From: Ferrimicrobium acidiphilum DSM 19497
GTDB taxonomy: Bacteria > Actinomycetota > Acidimicrobiia > Acidimicrobiales > Acidimicrobiaceae
Reading direction: 5' to 3'
DNA length: 64,000 nucleotides
NCBI RefSeq assembly: GCF_000949255.1
Contig: NZ_JXUW01000001.1
Location: 1 to 64,000, forward strand
Part shown: positions 1 to 8,298 of the stretch, one piece after another
Layout: each line of letters starts with the position of its first letter
Numbering within the stretch: position 1 is the stretch's first letter
The notes under the pieces: model-generated
What the model saw: only the letters and a program-made list of their open reading frames with translations
The model's database searches: none
What the model was told of the DNA's origin: nothing
Made by a program: the position numbers and the translations under genes

Positions 1-600
1 AAGCTTGTCAAGTTAGACCGTAAAGCCGTATACATCCGTCGTGAAAGCATCCACCAGTTGACTCGTTATCTGGTGGATAACTACAGCGAAGTTAAGATTG
101 AAGACCTTAACCTCGCTGCCATGAAACGGAGCATGGGAAGACGGGCATTCCGCCGTTCGGTATCCGATGCCGGACTCGGAGCCTTTCGACCAACGCTTAC
201 CTACAAGGCAGAACGTGTGGGAGTGAAGGTAGTCGTTGTAAATCGCTTCTTCCCGTCATCACAGATCCACCACAACTGCGGAGGCAGACTAACGGGTGCA
301 AAGCTCGCTAAAAGGCTTACCTGTGATACCTGCCACGTTGAGGTAGATCGCGATGAGAATGCTTCGCTAAATATCCGTGACTGGTCGGTTATCAGTCCTG
401 GGCTAGTTGAGTCCAGCGCCCTGTTCGTTCCCAGGCCATTTGGTACAGGCGGCAGTTCAGATGATGGGATGACTCATCACCTGGAGAGAGCATGTAAGAC
501 CGGTAGCAATACTGGCCGTGCTTGGCGAGGCAAGAACGACTCTTGGACGAGTGAGAATGAAGTCCGTGGGAAGAACCTTGTAAAAGGTGCATCTAAGTGA
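1..600 (+). CDS. tnpB: TnpB-family RNA-guided nuclease / transposon accessory protein, 3' part
   Basis: The frame is open from the first base, so the N-terminal part lies outside the window; about 199 residues are visible. The first visible TTG (58) is internal. The C-terminal half of TnpB is clear: a RuvC-like strand with the catalytic Glu in VKIEDL, the SSQIHH segment before the zinc ribbon, a CDTC pair, and the last catalytic Asp in VDRDENASLNI. TnpB proteins are transposon-encoded RNA-guided nucleases of IS200/IS605 and IS607 elements whose guide RNA usually overlaps the 3' end of the gene. No tnpA is seen next to it. About 80 residues follow the last RuvC motif. Whether it is intact cannot be told from the window. 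Confidence 0.85.
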   Translation, partial: KLVKLDRKAVYIRRESIHQLTRYLVDNYSEVKIEDLNLAAMKRSMGRRAFRRSVSDAGLGAFRPTLTYKAERVGVKVVVVNRFFPSSQIHHNCGGRLTGAKLAKRLTCDTCHVEVDRDENASLNIRDWSVISPGLVESSALFVPRPFGTGGSSDDGMTHHLERACKTGSNTGRAWRGKNDSWTSENEVRGKNLVKGASK

Positions 601-629
601 GTGACTCACCATTTATCATTCAGATGCAA
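587..629 (+). repeat. Nested inverted repeats at the end of tnpB
   Basis: An imperfect inverted repeat (GTGCATCT at 587-594 against AGATGC at 622-627, with pairing continuing inwards) starts inside the last codons of tnpB. Nested in it is the palindrome GTGAGTGACTCAC at 597-609, which spans the stop codon. The position fits either the right-end structure of the transposon, the 3' part of the guide RNA, or a terminator; there is no clear T-run. Confidence 0.45.
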
Positions 630-1072
630 CGGTCGGCATGTGGATGGTCACAGAGAGTTGTCTAGATGCTAAGAAGCACCCGAAGCGACCAAGGCGTGCA
701 AACAGACACGGCCAAGCAATAGTACAACGCACTAAATACCACGCTAGGGATGCGAGCGAAGGCGAATTGAGTGTGGAAGTGGGCGCTGCTGTCACCCACC
801 CGCACCACTGGTAAAATCCGCCGCGGCTCAGTATCCTTTCGAGCCCCAGATCGCATGGCAATCATGCACGTCATCAAAACCGCTGATTCCACCCGAAGCA
901 GCTCTTGACTACTGTTCCCGTGATGACCACTTCCACCCCTTCCTTGACCTCGAACCAGGGTGGGCACATGAGTGCTGCAGTAGCTCGACCAGGTGCACAT
1001 AGTGGTCCAGGATCGATCAGCAGCCGTGCTAAGGTCAGGTGAACCGTGAAGCCAGCGGAAAGGAGAAGACTA
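630..1072. other. Gap without a supported gene
   Basis: I see no credible gene between tnpB and the MFS transporter. The minus-strand open frames here are rich in Cys, Trp and Ser, lack ribosome-binding sites, and match no family I recognise. It is probably transposon right-end flank plus the promoter region of the next gene. Confidence 0.4.
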
Positions 1073-2284
1073 GTGAGCCAGCCTTCCTCATGGCGAACAG
1101 GAGAGGTATGGGCAATCGCCGCTTCAGCCTTCTTTGCTGACCTCGGTTACCAAGCCGTCTTGGCAGCCTTTCCGTTATTCCTTGTTATTGCTCTTCATCA
1201 GCCAGTCTGGGAGTACGGACTGGCAGCCTCTCTGAGTTACGGAGGAGGAGCGCTCTTCTCTTGGTACGGAGCCAAGTTAGGCGACAGGATTGGACATCGC
1301 AGGTTGGCAATCCTAGGAAACTCGTTCATACCGTTACTCTCGCTCTCTGCCATGGTAGCCAATCCCATCTGGGCAGTAGGATTCCTCACCGGAGGCTGGT
1401 GGGCACGCAATCTTAGGTCTCCATCGCGTCGCGTACTACTGGTCACGGCGGTGCAAGATGAGGAGCAGCGTGCCAGAGCCTTTGGCTTCCTGCATGCCCT
1501 AGATGTCGGAGGCGGCGCCCTTGCTGGCGTGGCTGTTCTGCTCGCCGTCCTCTCTCATTCCGACTACCGTTGGCTGTTCTTGGCAACGGCGGTGCCACTT
1601 ATCATCTCCACCCTGCTTTTAACGACGACTCCCCGACCCAACCAGGCTGCTGAGGCGCAACCGGCATCCGACCCAGTCAAACCCGCCTACCCAGCACCTC
1701 CAATGAAGACAACTCGTTCACTCTTGATCGCAGCGACTCTGTACGGATTCACCTTCTACAGCGCTGGATTTCCAGTCCTCACACTCGCCCAACGTGGCAA
1801 TGGTATTGCATTGGGGATCGTCGCATTTTTGTTGATACAACTAACATCGGCACTGACTGGCTACCTTCTCCCTCATTATCTCGATACCAGACTTTGGAGG
1901 AGGGTGCGGAGCTTAGGCTGGTTCGGATACCTCGCAATGGGGTTGGGAAACGGCTTGATCGGTCTCGGTTATAGCCTGCATCACAACCTGATTCTGCTCT
2001 TGCTCGGTGTAGTCATAACCGGCTACTCGTTGGGTGCCGTGGAGACACTCGAACCCACCGTGATGTCGATCCTTCGCTCTGGGAGCCAGGCAGGACGTGG
2101 TTTCGGTTCATTGTCTGCAGCACGAAGCACCGGCACCTTTATTGCCAATCTAGCGATGGGCCTACTCTACGGAGTTGCAGTTGGCCTCGCCTATGGCTAT
2201 GCCGCGTTGTTAGCTATTGCGGCCGCCTTGGTCATGTTGGCCGCTGTGCCAGCGTTACGGCAGAGGCAAGCATCTGGCGATTAA
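1073..2284 (+). CDS. MFS transporter
   Basis: A 403-residue polytopic membrane protein of the major facilitator superfamily. The N-terminal half has the GAKLGDRIGHRR loop between TM2 and TM3, the classic MFS motif A, followed by alternating hydrophobic segments; a hydrophilic Pro/Ala-rich central loop lies around residues 200-220, then a second set of hydrophobic segments. The GTG at 1073 is preferred over the upstream GTG at 1046 because AAGGAG at 1060-1065 sits 7 bases before it. The substrate cannot be told; family members export drugs or take up small metabolites. It stands alone, with a hairpin 12 bases after the stop. Confidence 0.85.
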   Translation: MSQPSSWRTGEVWAIAASAFFADLGYQAVLAAFPLFLVIALHQPVWEYGLAASLSYGGGALFSWYGAKLGDRIGHRRLAILGNSFIPLLSLSAMVANPIWAVGFLTGGWWARNLRSPSRRVLLVTAVQDEEQRARAFGFLHALDVGGGALAGVAVLLAVLSHSDYRWLFLATAVPLIISTLLLTTTPRPNQAAEAQPASDPVKPAYPAPPMKTTRSLLIAATLYGFTFYSAGFPVLTLAQRGNGIALGIVAFLLIQLTSALTGYLLPHYLDTRLWRRVRSLGWFGYLAMGLGNGLIGLGYSLHHNLILLLLGVVITGYSLGAVETLEPTVMSILRSGSQAGRGFGSLSAARSTGTFIANLAMGLLYGVAVGLAYGYAALLAIAAALVMLAAVPALRQRQASGD

Positions 2285-2295
2285 ATAACTTCGCT

Positions 2296-2320
2296 AGCCC
2301 ACTGCGCGAACGCAGTGGCT
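2296..2320 (+). terminator. Hairpin after the MFS gene
   Basis: CACTGCG and CGCAGTG pair around a CGAA tetraloop, extended by AGC/GCT across one bulged C. It lies 12 bases after the stop codon. GNRA-like and CGAA-closed GC-rich stems of this sort are typical of intrinsic terminators, but no T-tract follows, so termination is a moderate inference. Confidence 0.5.
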
Positions 2321-2340
2321 TACGAGCGACCAGCTATGGA

Positions 2341-2374
2341 TGCAATTTGTGGCGCATTCGCGCCACAAATTGCA
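2341..2374. repeat. Perfect 15-bp inverted repeat
   Basis: TGCAATTTGTGGCGC (2341-2355) and its exact complement at 2360-2374 are separated by ATTC. The perfect match and lack of a T-tract make it unlike the ordinary terminators nearby. It may be a bidirectional terminator, a REP-like element or a relic of a mobile element end. The rest of the gap up to 2663 shows nothing I can name. Confidence 0.6.
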
Positions 2375-2663
2375 GGCTACTGGGTGCTCGTCAACTTCGA
2401 GGAAGCGATGGACTTACCTCAACCGCGCCACCTGATGCGAGAGCCGTCGACTCACGAAGAGAGTGACGAGCTCTTGTGAGGCTCTGACCCAACGTCTAAG
2501 TTCGCATCCACAGATACATGGCACCATGGGTTCCCAACCGCGGACAGTTAGTCTCCCGCAACTCCCGACAAGACTAAGATGGCTTGCGGCGATGGAGTTC
2601 GCTGATGCGTCTCAGACTGATGACTCCTACTAAAGCAGCGACGGCTAGTGGAAGGGGTGCTCC

Positions 2664-4262
2664 GTGTCAAAGGCTTACCTTAGGGAGTTGATCAGGCGTG
2701 ATCCGACTACGAGTTGGGATACTAGTCAACTATCTGATCATCAGCAGAAAAATCCAGATCCACTCCTATCGCCTGCAAGCTTGCTTTGGCCGACCTCTGA
2801 GAACTACCACGTCATTCCCTCTAACGTCTTGGCTGACCTTGCTCTCGACCGTATGTTCACATCGCTGGCTACGGCAAGGCTTGAATCATTCGACCTTTAC
2901 TCACTATGGACAACCATGCCGGTGGACGCGACCACCACCCGGTACCGTCAAGCCGTCGCCCGAGATCTTCTCGACGCCAAGGCGCGCGTACCGATCCTTA
3001 GCTTCATCGACGGCATCGAAAAAGTTGAGCAGTACCTACGAGCAGCTGCTGGAGCGCGCCAACCTAGCGGTGAAGAGCGGTGGCTCCTCGACGCAGTGCT
3101 AACGTACACGAAAACGATCAAGACCGTGAGCGAACAGATGGCGCTGGTGTCTTGGAGTTCCGAGGGATTGCAGACGTTTCAGGACGCGCTTACCGAACTC
3201 GAGAGCAGCGAACGATTCCTAGAACTCTCTCAATCATCTATACGTGTAGCATCTGAGCTTAGCCAAATTCGCTACAAGCTCATTTTGGAGGATAGTACAA
3301 TCACCGTCGATCGGAGTGAATCGACAGACCAGGATTATCGCGATCATCTCCAAGTCTTATTCGAGCGCTTCGGTGACATCGATATACAATCGCCGATTAT
3401 TGCTTCTTCTTATCGCTCTAGAACTCACATTGATGACCGGATTCTAACCATCCTTGCACGAATCTTTACGGAGGAATTCTCTGACTTGGCCGCATTTGCA
3501 CATGAGAATCACGCTTTCGTTGCAGCCTGGATTCCACGGCTCGAGCGCGAGCTCATCTACTACCTTGCATGGATTGAAGAGATTCTCGGCTTTGAGGCTA
3601 GAGGGTTAGCGTGGACCCTGCCGGTCTTGAACGATGGACCTGGCGTGCAGCATGCTGAGGCCCTGTATGATCTCGCTCTCGCTCATGATCTTCAACATGT
3701 ACCCACTCCACCGGTCACCAACCAATGGCACCTCGATGGCAACGAGTCGATCACCGTTGTCACTGGCCCCAACAACGGAGGCAAAACTACCTATGCTCGT
3801 TCCGTTGGTCAGCTCTACATCGTCGCCGCCCTCGGGCTCCCCGTGGGAGCATCAGACGCACAAATTACGCTTGCACCCTCAGTCACCACCATCTTCTCCG
3901 AACGCGAAGCAGCTGATCGTGCCACCGGGCGACTCGAGGATGAAGTCCTTAGAATACAGTCCTTCTTTAAGACAGCCGAGCCAGAGTCGTTCCTTATAGC
4001 AAATGAGATATTCAGTTCGACGAGTGTGAGCGATGCAATCGCTCTAGGCCGTCTCCTCATCGAACGGTGTCAGGATCGACAACTACGAGCTATCATCGTC
4101 ACCTTCGTCGACGAACTCGCCAAACCCACCCCCGGAGTGGTGTCGCTGGTTGGATCAAGTGACAGGGTTACCCATCAACGCAGTTACAAGTTTGAACGGA
4201 GACCACCGCAAGGTCGCGCCCAGGCACTCGAACTAGCGCTAGAGCACGGACTAATCTCATGA
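2664..4262 (+). CDS. MutS-like ATPase, first of a tandem pair
   Basis: A 532-residue protein with a C-terminal MutS-type ABC ATPase domain. Walker A is GPNNGGKT at residues 368-375. The Walker B region reads FLIANEIFSSTSVSDA, with Asn447-Glu448 where classical MutS has Asp-Glu; the NE form is, from memory, seen in a subgroup of MutS-related bacterial proteins outside the true mismatch-repair MutS. The N-terminal 330 residues look helical, like the core/lever region, and there is no mismatch-binding domain with the Phe-X-Glu motif and no Smr domain. GTG start with GAAGGGG 6 bases upstream. It overlaps the next gene by 4 bases (ATGA), so the two are probably co-translated and may form a heterodimer. 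Its role is unknown. Confidence 0.75.
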   Translation: MSKAYLRELIRRDPTTSWDTSQLSDHQQKNPDPLLSPASLLWPTSENYHVIPSNVLADLALDRMFTSLATARLESFDLYSLWTTMPVDATTTRYRQAVARDLLDAKARVPILSFIDGIEKVEQYLRAAAGARQPSGEERWLLDAVLTYTKTIKTVSEQMALVSWSSEGLQTFQDALTELESSERFLELSQSSIRVASELSQIRYKLILEDSTITVDRSESTDQDYRDHLQVLFERFGDIDIQSPIIASSYRSRTHIDDRILTILARIFTEEFSDLAAFAHENHAFVAAWIPRLERELIYYLAWIEEILGFEARGLAWTLPVLNDGPGVQHAEALYDLALAHDLQHVPTPPVTNQWHLDGNESITVVTGPNNGGKTTYARSVGQLYIVAALGLPVGASDAQITLAPSVTTIFSEREAADRATGRLEDEVLRIQSFFKTAEPESFLIANEIFSSTSVSDAIALGRLLIERCQDRQLRAIIVTFVDELAKPTPGVVSLVGSSDRVTHQRSYKFERRPPQGRAQALELALEHGLIS

Positions 4263-5734
4263 TCGGGGTTCATCTACTTTGGCCTCCTGGGTGTCCAGAC
4301 TCAAAGACCATCTTCACGGATGCGCGATCTCTAACTGATATTGGTATCGAGATGATAATCGACGCTATGGCAGATGGGGATCCAGACATAGCGTCAGTAG
4401 CCAATGACCTGTTTATCCACGCTCCCACGGACTCGACCGTAATTCGTTGGCGGCAAGAGGTCTTGATCGACGCCCTTGCTCATCCACAACTCATTCGCGA
4501 CCTTGACTCCATAGCGCGCCACAGCGCCGTACTAGAACGTCGAAGCTCTTATGCGACCCGACAACAGGCACCCTTTTCTCAACTGCTTCGCTCTCGCGAA
4601 CTCTTGAGTTTACTCATCGGTGATCTCGAGGCGCTTGCAAAGCGTGTTCGGGAGCCAGATAACGACGTCAGTTCGAAGGGACTCAAACTCCTGATCGCCA
4701 CGATCAACGACAACTTTAATGATGAATACCTACAATCACTCCAGGCAGAGCTTCAACTACTCCGGTTCGAAAATGGCATGGTTACTCGAGCTACCCTTGG
4801 CGCAGGGAACTTGACGAGCGATGAACTTATAGTTGAAAGTCCTTTCCAAGGGCGCGGGTGGAGAGACCGGCTGCATCTAGTGCTTGGCGATGACAATAGG
4901 ATCGAGATCGCTCCCCGTGATCAAGCGGGTGGTGAGACACTCCGCGAACTTCGGAACCTGGCCCTCAGTCAAATAGGCACCATAGTCGCTCACGGACTCG
5001 GCACAGTGATCAGCTTCTTCGTCACCCTACATCATGAGCTCGCCTGGCTCGTCGGCGCCATCAACCTACGGAGTCAATTTGAGCAGCTAGATTTACCCAT
5101 CTGCATGCCAGAACCAGCAGCTGATGGCTGGCATCTGGGCTTTCACGGCCTCTGTGAACCAACGCTCGGCTTACGCACTCGCGCACGGCCGATAACCAAC
5201 AACCTGGCGCTAGACGACAGCTCTCCGATCGTTCTGAGCGGAGCAAACTCCGGAGGCAAGACCACATGGCTCCAGAGCGTGGCACTCGGCATCTTGATGA
5301 TGCAGACGGGGCTCTTTGTCACGGCAGACGAATTCCGAGCAACCATCCGGACGAACCTGCGCACGTTCTTCCCAGACGACGAGGATCGTGAGCTTCAGCA
5401 TGGCAGACTCGACGATGAGCTCATACGACTGGCAGCCACAATAACAGAACTCCAAGAGGATGGGTTAGTCCTGCTAAACGAGCCATTGACTTCAACGAAC
5501 GAGATCGAGGCATCGGAGATAGCCACCGCTGTGTTCCGTGATCTCGACAAACGAGGTGTGACGGTTATCGTTGTGACTCACTACCCGACCCTGGCACGTG
5601 AACTTGCAACCAGCGGCTTGAGCCTCGAACCCGAAATATTGGGCGATGGGGTACGCAGCTATCGTATCGAGCCATCACCACCACCCAAAAACTCGTCAGC
5701 CATGGACATCTACCGTCGCCTTGGCGGTTGGTAA
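4259..5734 (+). CDS. MutS-like ATPase, second of a tandem pair
   Basis: A 491-residue paralogue of the preceding gene. Walker A is GANSGGKT at residues 328-335 and the Walker B segment is LVLLNEPLTSTNEIEA with Asn407-Glu408, again Asn for Asp. The signature-like stretch ELQHGRLDDELIRL and a following switch His in VIVVTHYPTLARE are visible. The N-terminal part is helical and lacks a mismatch-recognition domain. It begins within the last codons of the first gene (ATGA overlap). Because dimeric MutS ATPases form composite sites, two different subunits encoded together suggest a heterodimer. The pair lies between a transporter and a mobile element, which leaves a housekeeping, defence or stress role open. 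Confidence 0.75.
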   Translation: MIGVHLLWPPGCPDSKTIFTDARSLTDIGIEMIIDAMADGDPDIASVANDLFIHAPTDSTVIRWRQEVLIDALAHPQLIRDLDSIARHSAVLERRSSYATRQQAPFSQLLRSRELLSLLIGDLEALAKRVREPDNDVSSKGLKLLIATINDNFNDEYLQSLQAELQLLRFENGMVTRATLGAGNLTSDELIVESPFQGRGWRDRLHLVLGDDNRIEIAPRDQAGGETLRELRNLALSQIGTIVAHGLGTVISFFVTLHHELAWLVGAINLRSQFEQLDLPICMPEPAADGWHLGFHGLCEPTLGLRTRARPITNNLALDDSSPIVLSGANSGGKTTWLQSVALGILMMQTGLFVTADEFRATIRTNLRTFFPDDEDRELQHGRLDDELIRLAATITELQEDGLVLLNEPLTSTNEIEASEIATAVFRDLDKRGVTVIVVTHYPTLARELATSGLSLEPEILGDGVRSYRIEPSPPPKNSSAMDIYRRLGGW

Positions 5735-5758
5735 TGATCGACCGGGAGACGTTGTAGC

Positions 5759-7531
5759 TCAACCTGTCCATCGATTGAGAGCTAAACCCATTGCCCTCCG
5801 CCCTACAGGCAGAGACGGAGGTACATCAGACCACATGTTCACAACCCGCTCCGAAATACATATACATCCATATGCACCTCTTTTGTCTTCGCTCTCCAGC
5901 CGCCTTTGAGTGTTCTGCCCTATCCACAGGGACAGAACTAGGGCGAGTCGATGGTTGACCACCTCCCACGTCCAACTTGGGTTGTCGTGGTATGCTTGGA
6001 GTCTCAGCCGTTGAGCGGTAGCAGCATCGTCTGTCGGGATTCCTCTGCTCTCCAGTCGGCGTAGGAACCTCTCCTCTAGGATCTTCTTCACTTCCCTATA
6101 GGGAGTGAACCGGCTGATCTGGCGATCTTTGATCCTGTTGAGTAGGTTCATGGCAGCTACGTGATCTACATCACCCTGCCAGTTACAATCCCAATAGGGA
6201 TTGCGACAGTGAAACACATCCCCGTGTCGGTTGTCATGATGGACATACCCACACCCTGGATCAGGACATGTTTGGCTGCTGTAGGCCGCGTTGACCGTTT
6301 TAATGCCGGAACCTCCGACATAGGCATGTACCGTAATGCGTTCTTGGTTCTCGTTCCTTGCCCATGATGAGCAGAGTCGAGAGATGTTCTTAGACCTGGC
6401 CTTACCTTGCAAGCGAGAGAGGTCTTCGATGATGATCTCTCTTGGCCGCTGTGATGGAAGTTGGGGGACTCGCTTCTTGGCTCTGGTTCTGTTCCCGTCT
6501 CCATAGACCACCTCCTTGATTGTGGCACCAGAGATCGTCTGTAGTTGTGCCTTTGTGCGCCGGAGTCGAGCCTGCTGCTTCTTTGTACCCAAGTTGTTGC
6601 GTGCGATGTGCTTGGTTCGCCTAGAGCCAGCATCTCTCTTTGATAGAGCGTGAAGTCTGTTCCTTGCTTTGCCGGTCTTGTTCCGGCGTTCAGTCATGGA
6701 TGTAAGCGCTCGGCCATACTCGTTGCCATGATGGACTCCCGAGCTATCAGTACAGACCTCGGTGATCCCCCAGTCAAGAGCCACGGCGGGGCCGGTGGCC
6801 CGGTCTTGGCGTGCAACGTCGTAGCTTACGTGGACGAAGGCTCGCTTGTGTTCTTCGTCTAGTACAACCCTGATATTGCCTGACACCTGAGAGATGCCAG
6901 ACAGCGGTAGTGAGATGCGCTTGTTGCGGGTTGAGCTAATGACTTTGACGTAGCGTCTGGTTTTGCCTGTTCGAGTCTCATTGTCGACCACCGAGTACAA
7001 GCTAGAGTCCAAAGACATAGAGCGAGACTTGACGACGGTTGGCCAGCTACTACCGAGCGCATCTCGAATAACACGGTGCAGGTACGAGGCTATCTTCGCT
7101 CTCGCGTCAGGAGGGATAGCCACCGTTGGAATCTCTGGCACGCCACCACCCATGATCTGCCCAATGGCCGAGTATCGGGCGAGACAGGCGTAGGCATAAT
7201 GCCTCTCGTTCTTGTCTGTGAATCGCCGCCATGTCTTTGCTTTGATGTCAGCACGGGCAAAACAGGACTCGATGTGGCGAATGCAGGTATCCACGGCATC
7301 AAAGGCGGCTTGGTCTATCAGATGAACGTTGATGCTCGTTGGGTATAGCCCTCGTGCCTTGGCATAGTCACGGAAGCTCTTGCTTCGATCTAGTAGTCCC
7401 CACAGGCTAGTCTGGCGCAGATGAGCCACAAAGACGCGCTTTGCATCGGTATAGCGCTTAATTACCGAGCACAGCTCGTCGTACTTGCCCTTGTTGAGTG
7501 GCAACGTGGCTAGGCGTACCGTGCGCTTCAT
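5759..7531 (-). CDS. tnpB: IS607-type TnpB
   Basis: A full-length 590-residue TnpB. The three RuvC acidic residues are visible: Asp253 in ALDWGI, Glu369 in EIIIEDL and Asp456 in QGDVDHVAAMN. A zinc ribbon (CPDPGC, then CRN and CNW) lies between the last two. About 130 residues follow the last catalytic residue, including TPYREVKKILEERF, as in actinobacterial IS607 TnpBs. It is transcribed in the same direction as, and just downstream of, a broken tnpA recombinase, the usual IS607 order. TnpB acts as an RNA-guided DNA nuclease that helps retain the element; the guide RNA would be expected past or over the 3' end near 5759. The gene has no visible lesion although its partner does. Confidence 0.88.
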   Translation of the reverse strand: MKRTVRLATLPLNKGKYDELCSVIKRYTDAKRVFVAHLRQTSLWGLLDRSKSFRDYAKARGLYPTSINVHLIDQAAFDAVDTCIRHIESCFARADIKAKTWRRFTDKNERHYAYACLARYSAIGQIMGGGVPEIPTVAIPPDARAKIASYLHRVIRDALGSSWPTVVKSRSMSLDSSLYSVVDNETRTGKTRRYVKVISSTRNKRISLPLSGISQVSGNIRVVLDEEHKRAFVHVSYDVARQDRATGPAVALDWGITEVCTDSSGVHHGNEYGRALTSMTERRNKTGKARNRLHALSKRDAGSRRTKHIARNNLGTKKQQARLRRTKAQLQTISGATIKEVVYGDGNRTRAKKRVPQLPSQRPREIIIEDLSRLQGKARSKNISRLCSSWARNENQERITVHAYVGGSGIKTVNAAYSSQTCPDPGCGYVHHDNRHGDVFHCRNPYWDCNWQGDVDHVAAMNLLNRIKDRQISRFTPYREVKKILEERFLRRLESRGIPTDDAATAQRLRLQAYHDNPSWTWEVVNHRLALVLSLWIGQNTQRRLESEDKRGAYGCICISERVVNMWSDVPPSLPVGRRAMGLALNRWTG

Positions 7532-7557
7532 GGGAATCTAACCATAGGATGAGGCTT

Positions 7558-7597
7558 GGACATCGAAGGCTCTGGCATCGAAGGCTCGGACATCGGG
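7558..7597. repeat. Short tandem repeat between tnpA and tnpB
   Basis: A 15-base unit GGACATCGAAGGCTC is present about 2.7 times (7558-7572, 7573-7587 with one change, then a partial copy) in the interval between the tnpA end and the tnpB start. It probably arose by slippage; a regulatory role is not indicated. Confidence 0.6.
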
Positions 7598-8216
7598 TCA
7601 TGGACTTACCTCTTTGGCTATCTCTTGAAGCCGTTCCATAACCTGTCTGTTCTTATCGCTTCTGGAGCCATGTAGCCTGGCCGAGAATACGGTCACAATC
7701 TCGATAACATCATTTGCAAGATCCTCTTCAAAGGTCGAGTCCTCACTAGCGTTGATAATGATTACCTCAGTGCTCACACAGGGAGAACACCAGTTACGAT
7801 CCAAACCGGAGCAGTCTGTCCTTATGACTGAGCACCAGTCGTCCAACCTCGCCAGAACAGATCCTCGATACGAGCGCCTTTAGTCCTCGTTTGTGATGGT
7901 TGAGTCCTGACCCTAGATCAGAGATGACCTCGTAGGTCCACCCGTTCACAGCACAGTAGCTCTCCAAGAGAGCTACCTGGCGCACTAGGTCGTCTTTTTG
8001 ACCGTTGGTTGATACGCGAGCATAAGCAATGGTGGTCCTGGTAGATGGAGCCTTATGAGGCGCAATGGCACGAAGTTTAGCCAGGTCATAACGCCTTCTA
8101 CCTCCCTGAGTGTGCACAGGAGGATCAATACGTCCCTCTGTTTCCCATCTCCGTAGCGTCATGGGGTGAACTTAGAGTTCCTGTGCTGCTACCACAATGG
8201 GGACCAACCTAGTCAT
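7598..8216 (-). pseudogene. tnpA: IS607-family TnpA serine recombinase, inactivated
   Basis: Reads as an IS607 TnpA: a MerR-type DNA-binding segment (MTLRRWETEGRIDPP), then a small serine recombinase domain (IAYARVSTNGQKDDL, with the catalytic Ser in ARVS) and the ending EIVTVFSARLHGSRS. The plausible start is the ATG at 8216 (MTRLVPIVVAAQEL). Three lesions break it: an in-frame TAA at 8174-8172, an in-frame TAA at 7796-7794 after LLRFGS, and a frameshift near 7775, where a few bases of the expected EHFGTEV stretch are missing. The intact reading therefore has three pieces. Mobility would depend on a recombinase supplied by another copy. Confidence 0.82.
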
Positions 8217-8298
8217 AAAAACTGAAAGTAAACAACACTCAAGAGTGCTTAGCTTAGAGATAGCAGTGGCGTGCCCCGTCTCGCTGGGGCGCGAAACG

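Noticed and set aside
616-1000. Two minus-strand frames after the first tnpB
   Set aside because: Odd composition, no ribosome-binding sites and no family resemblance.
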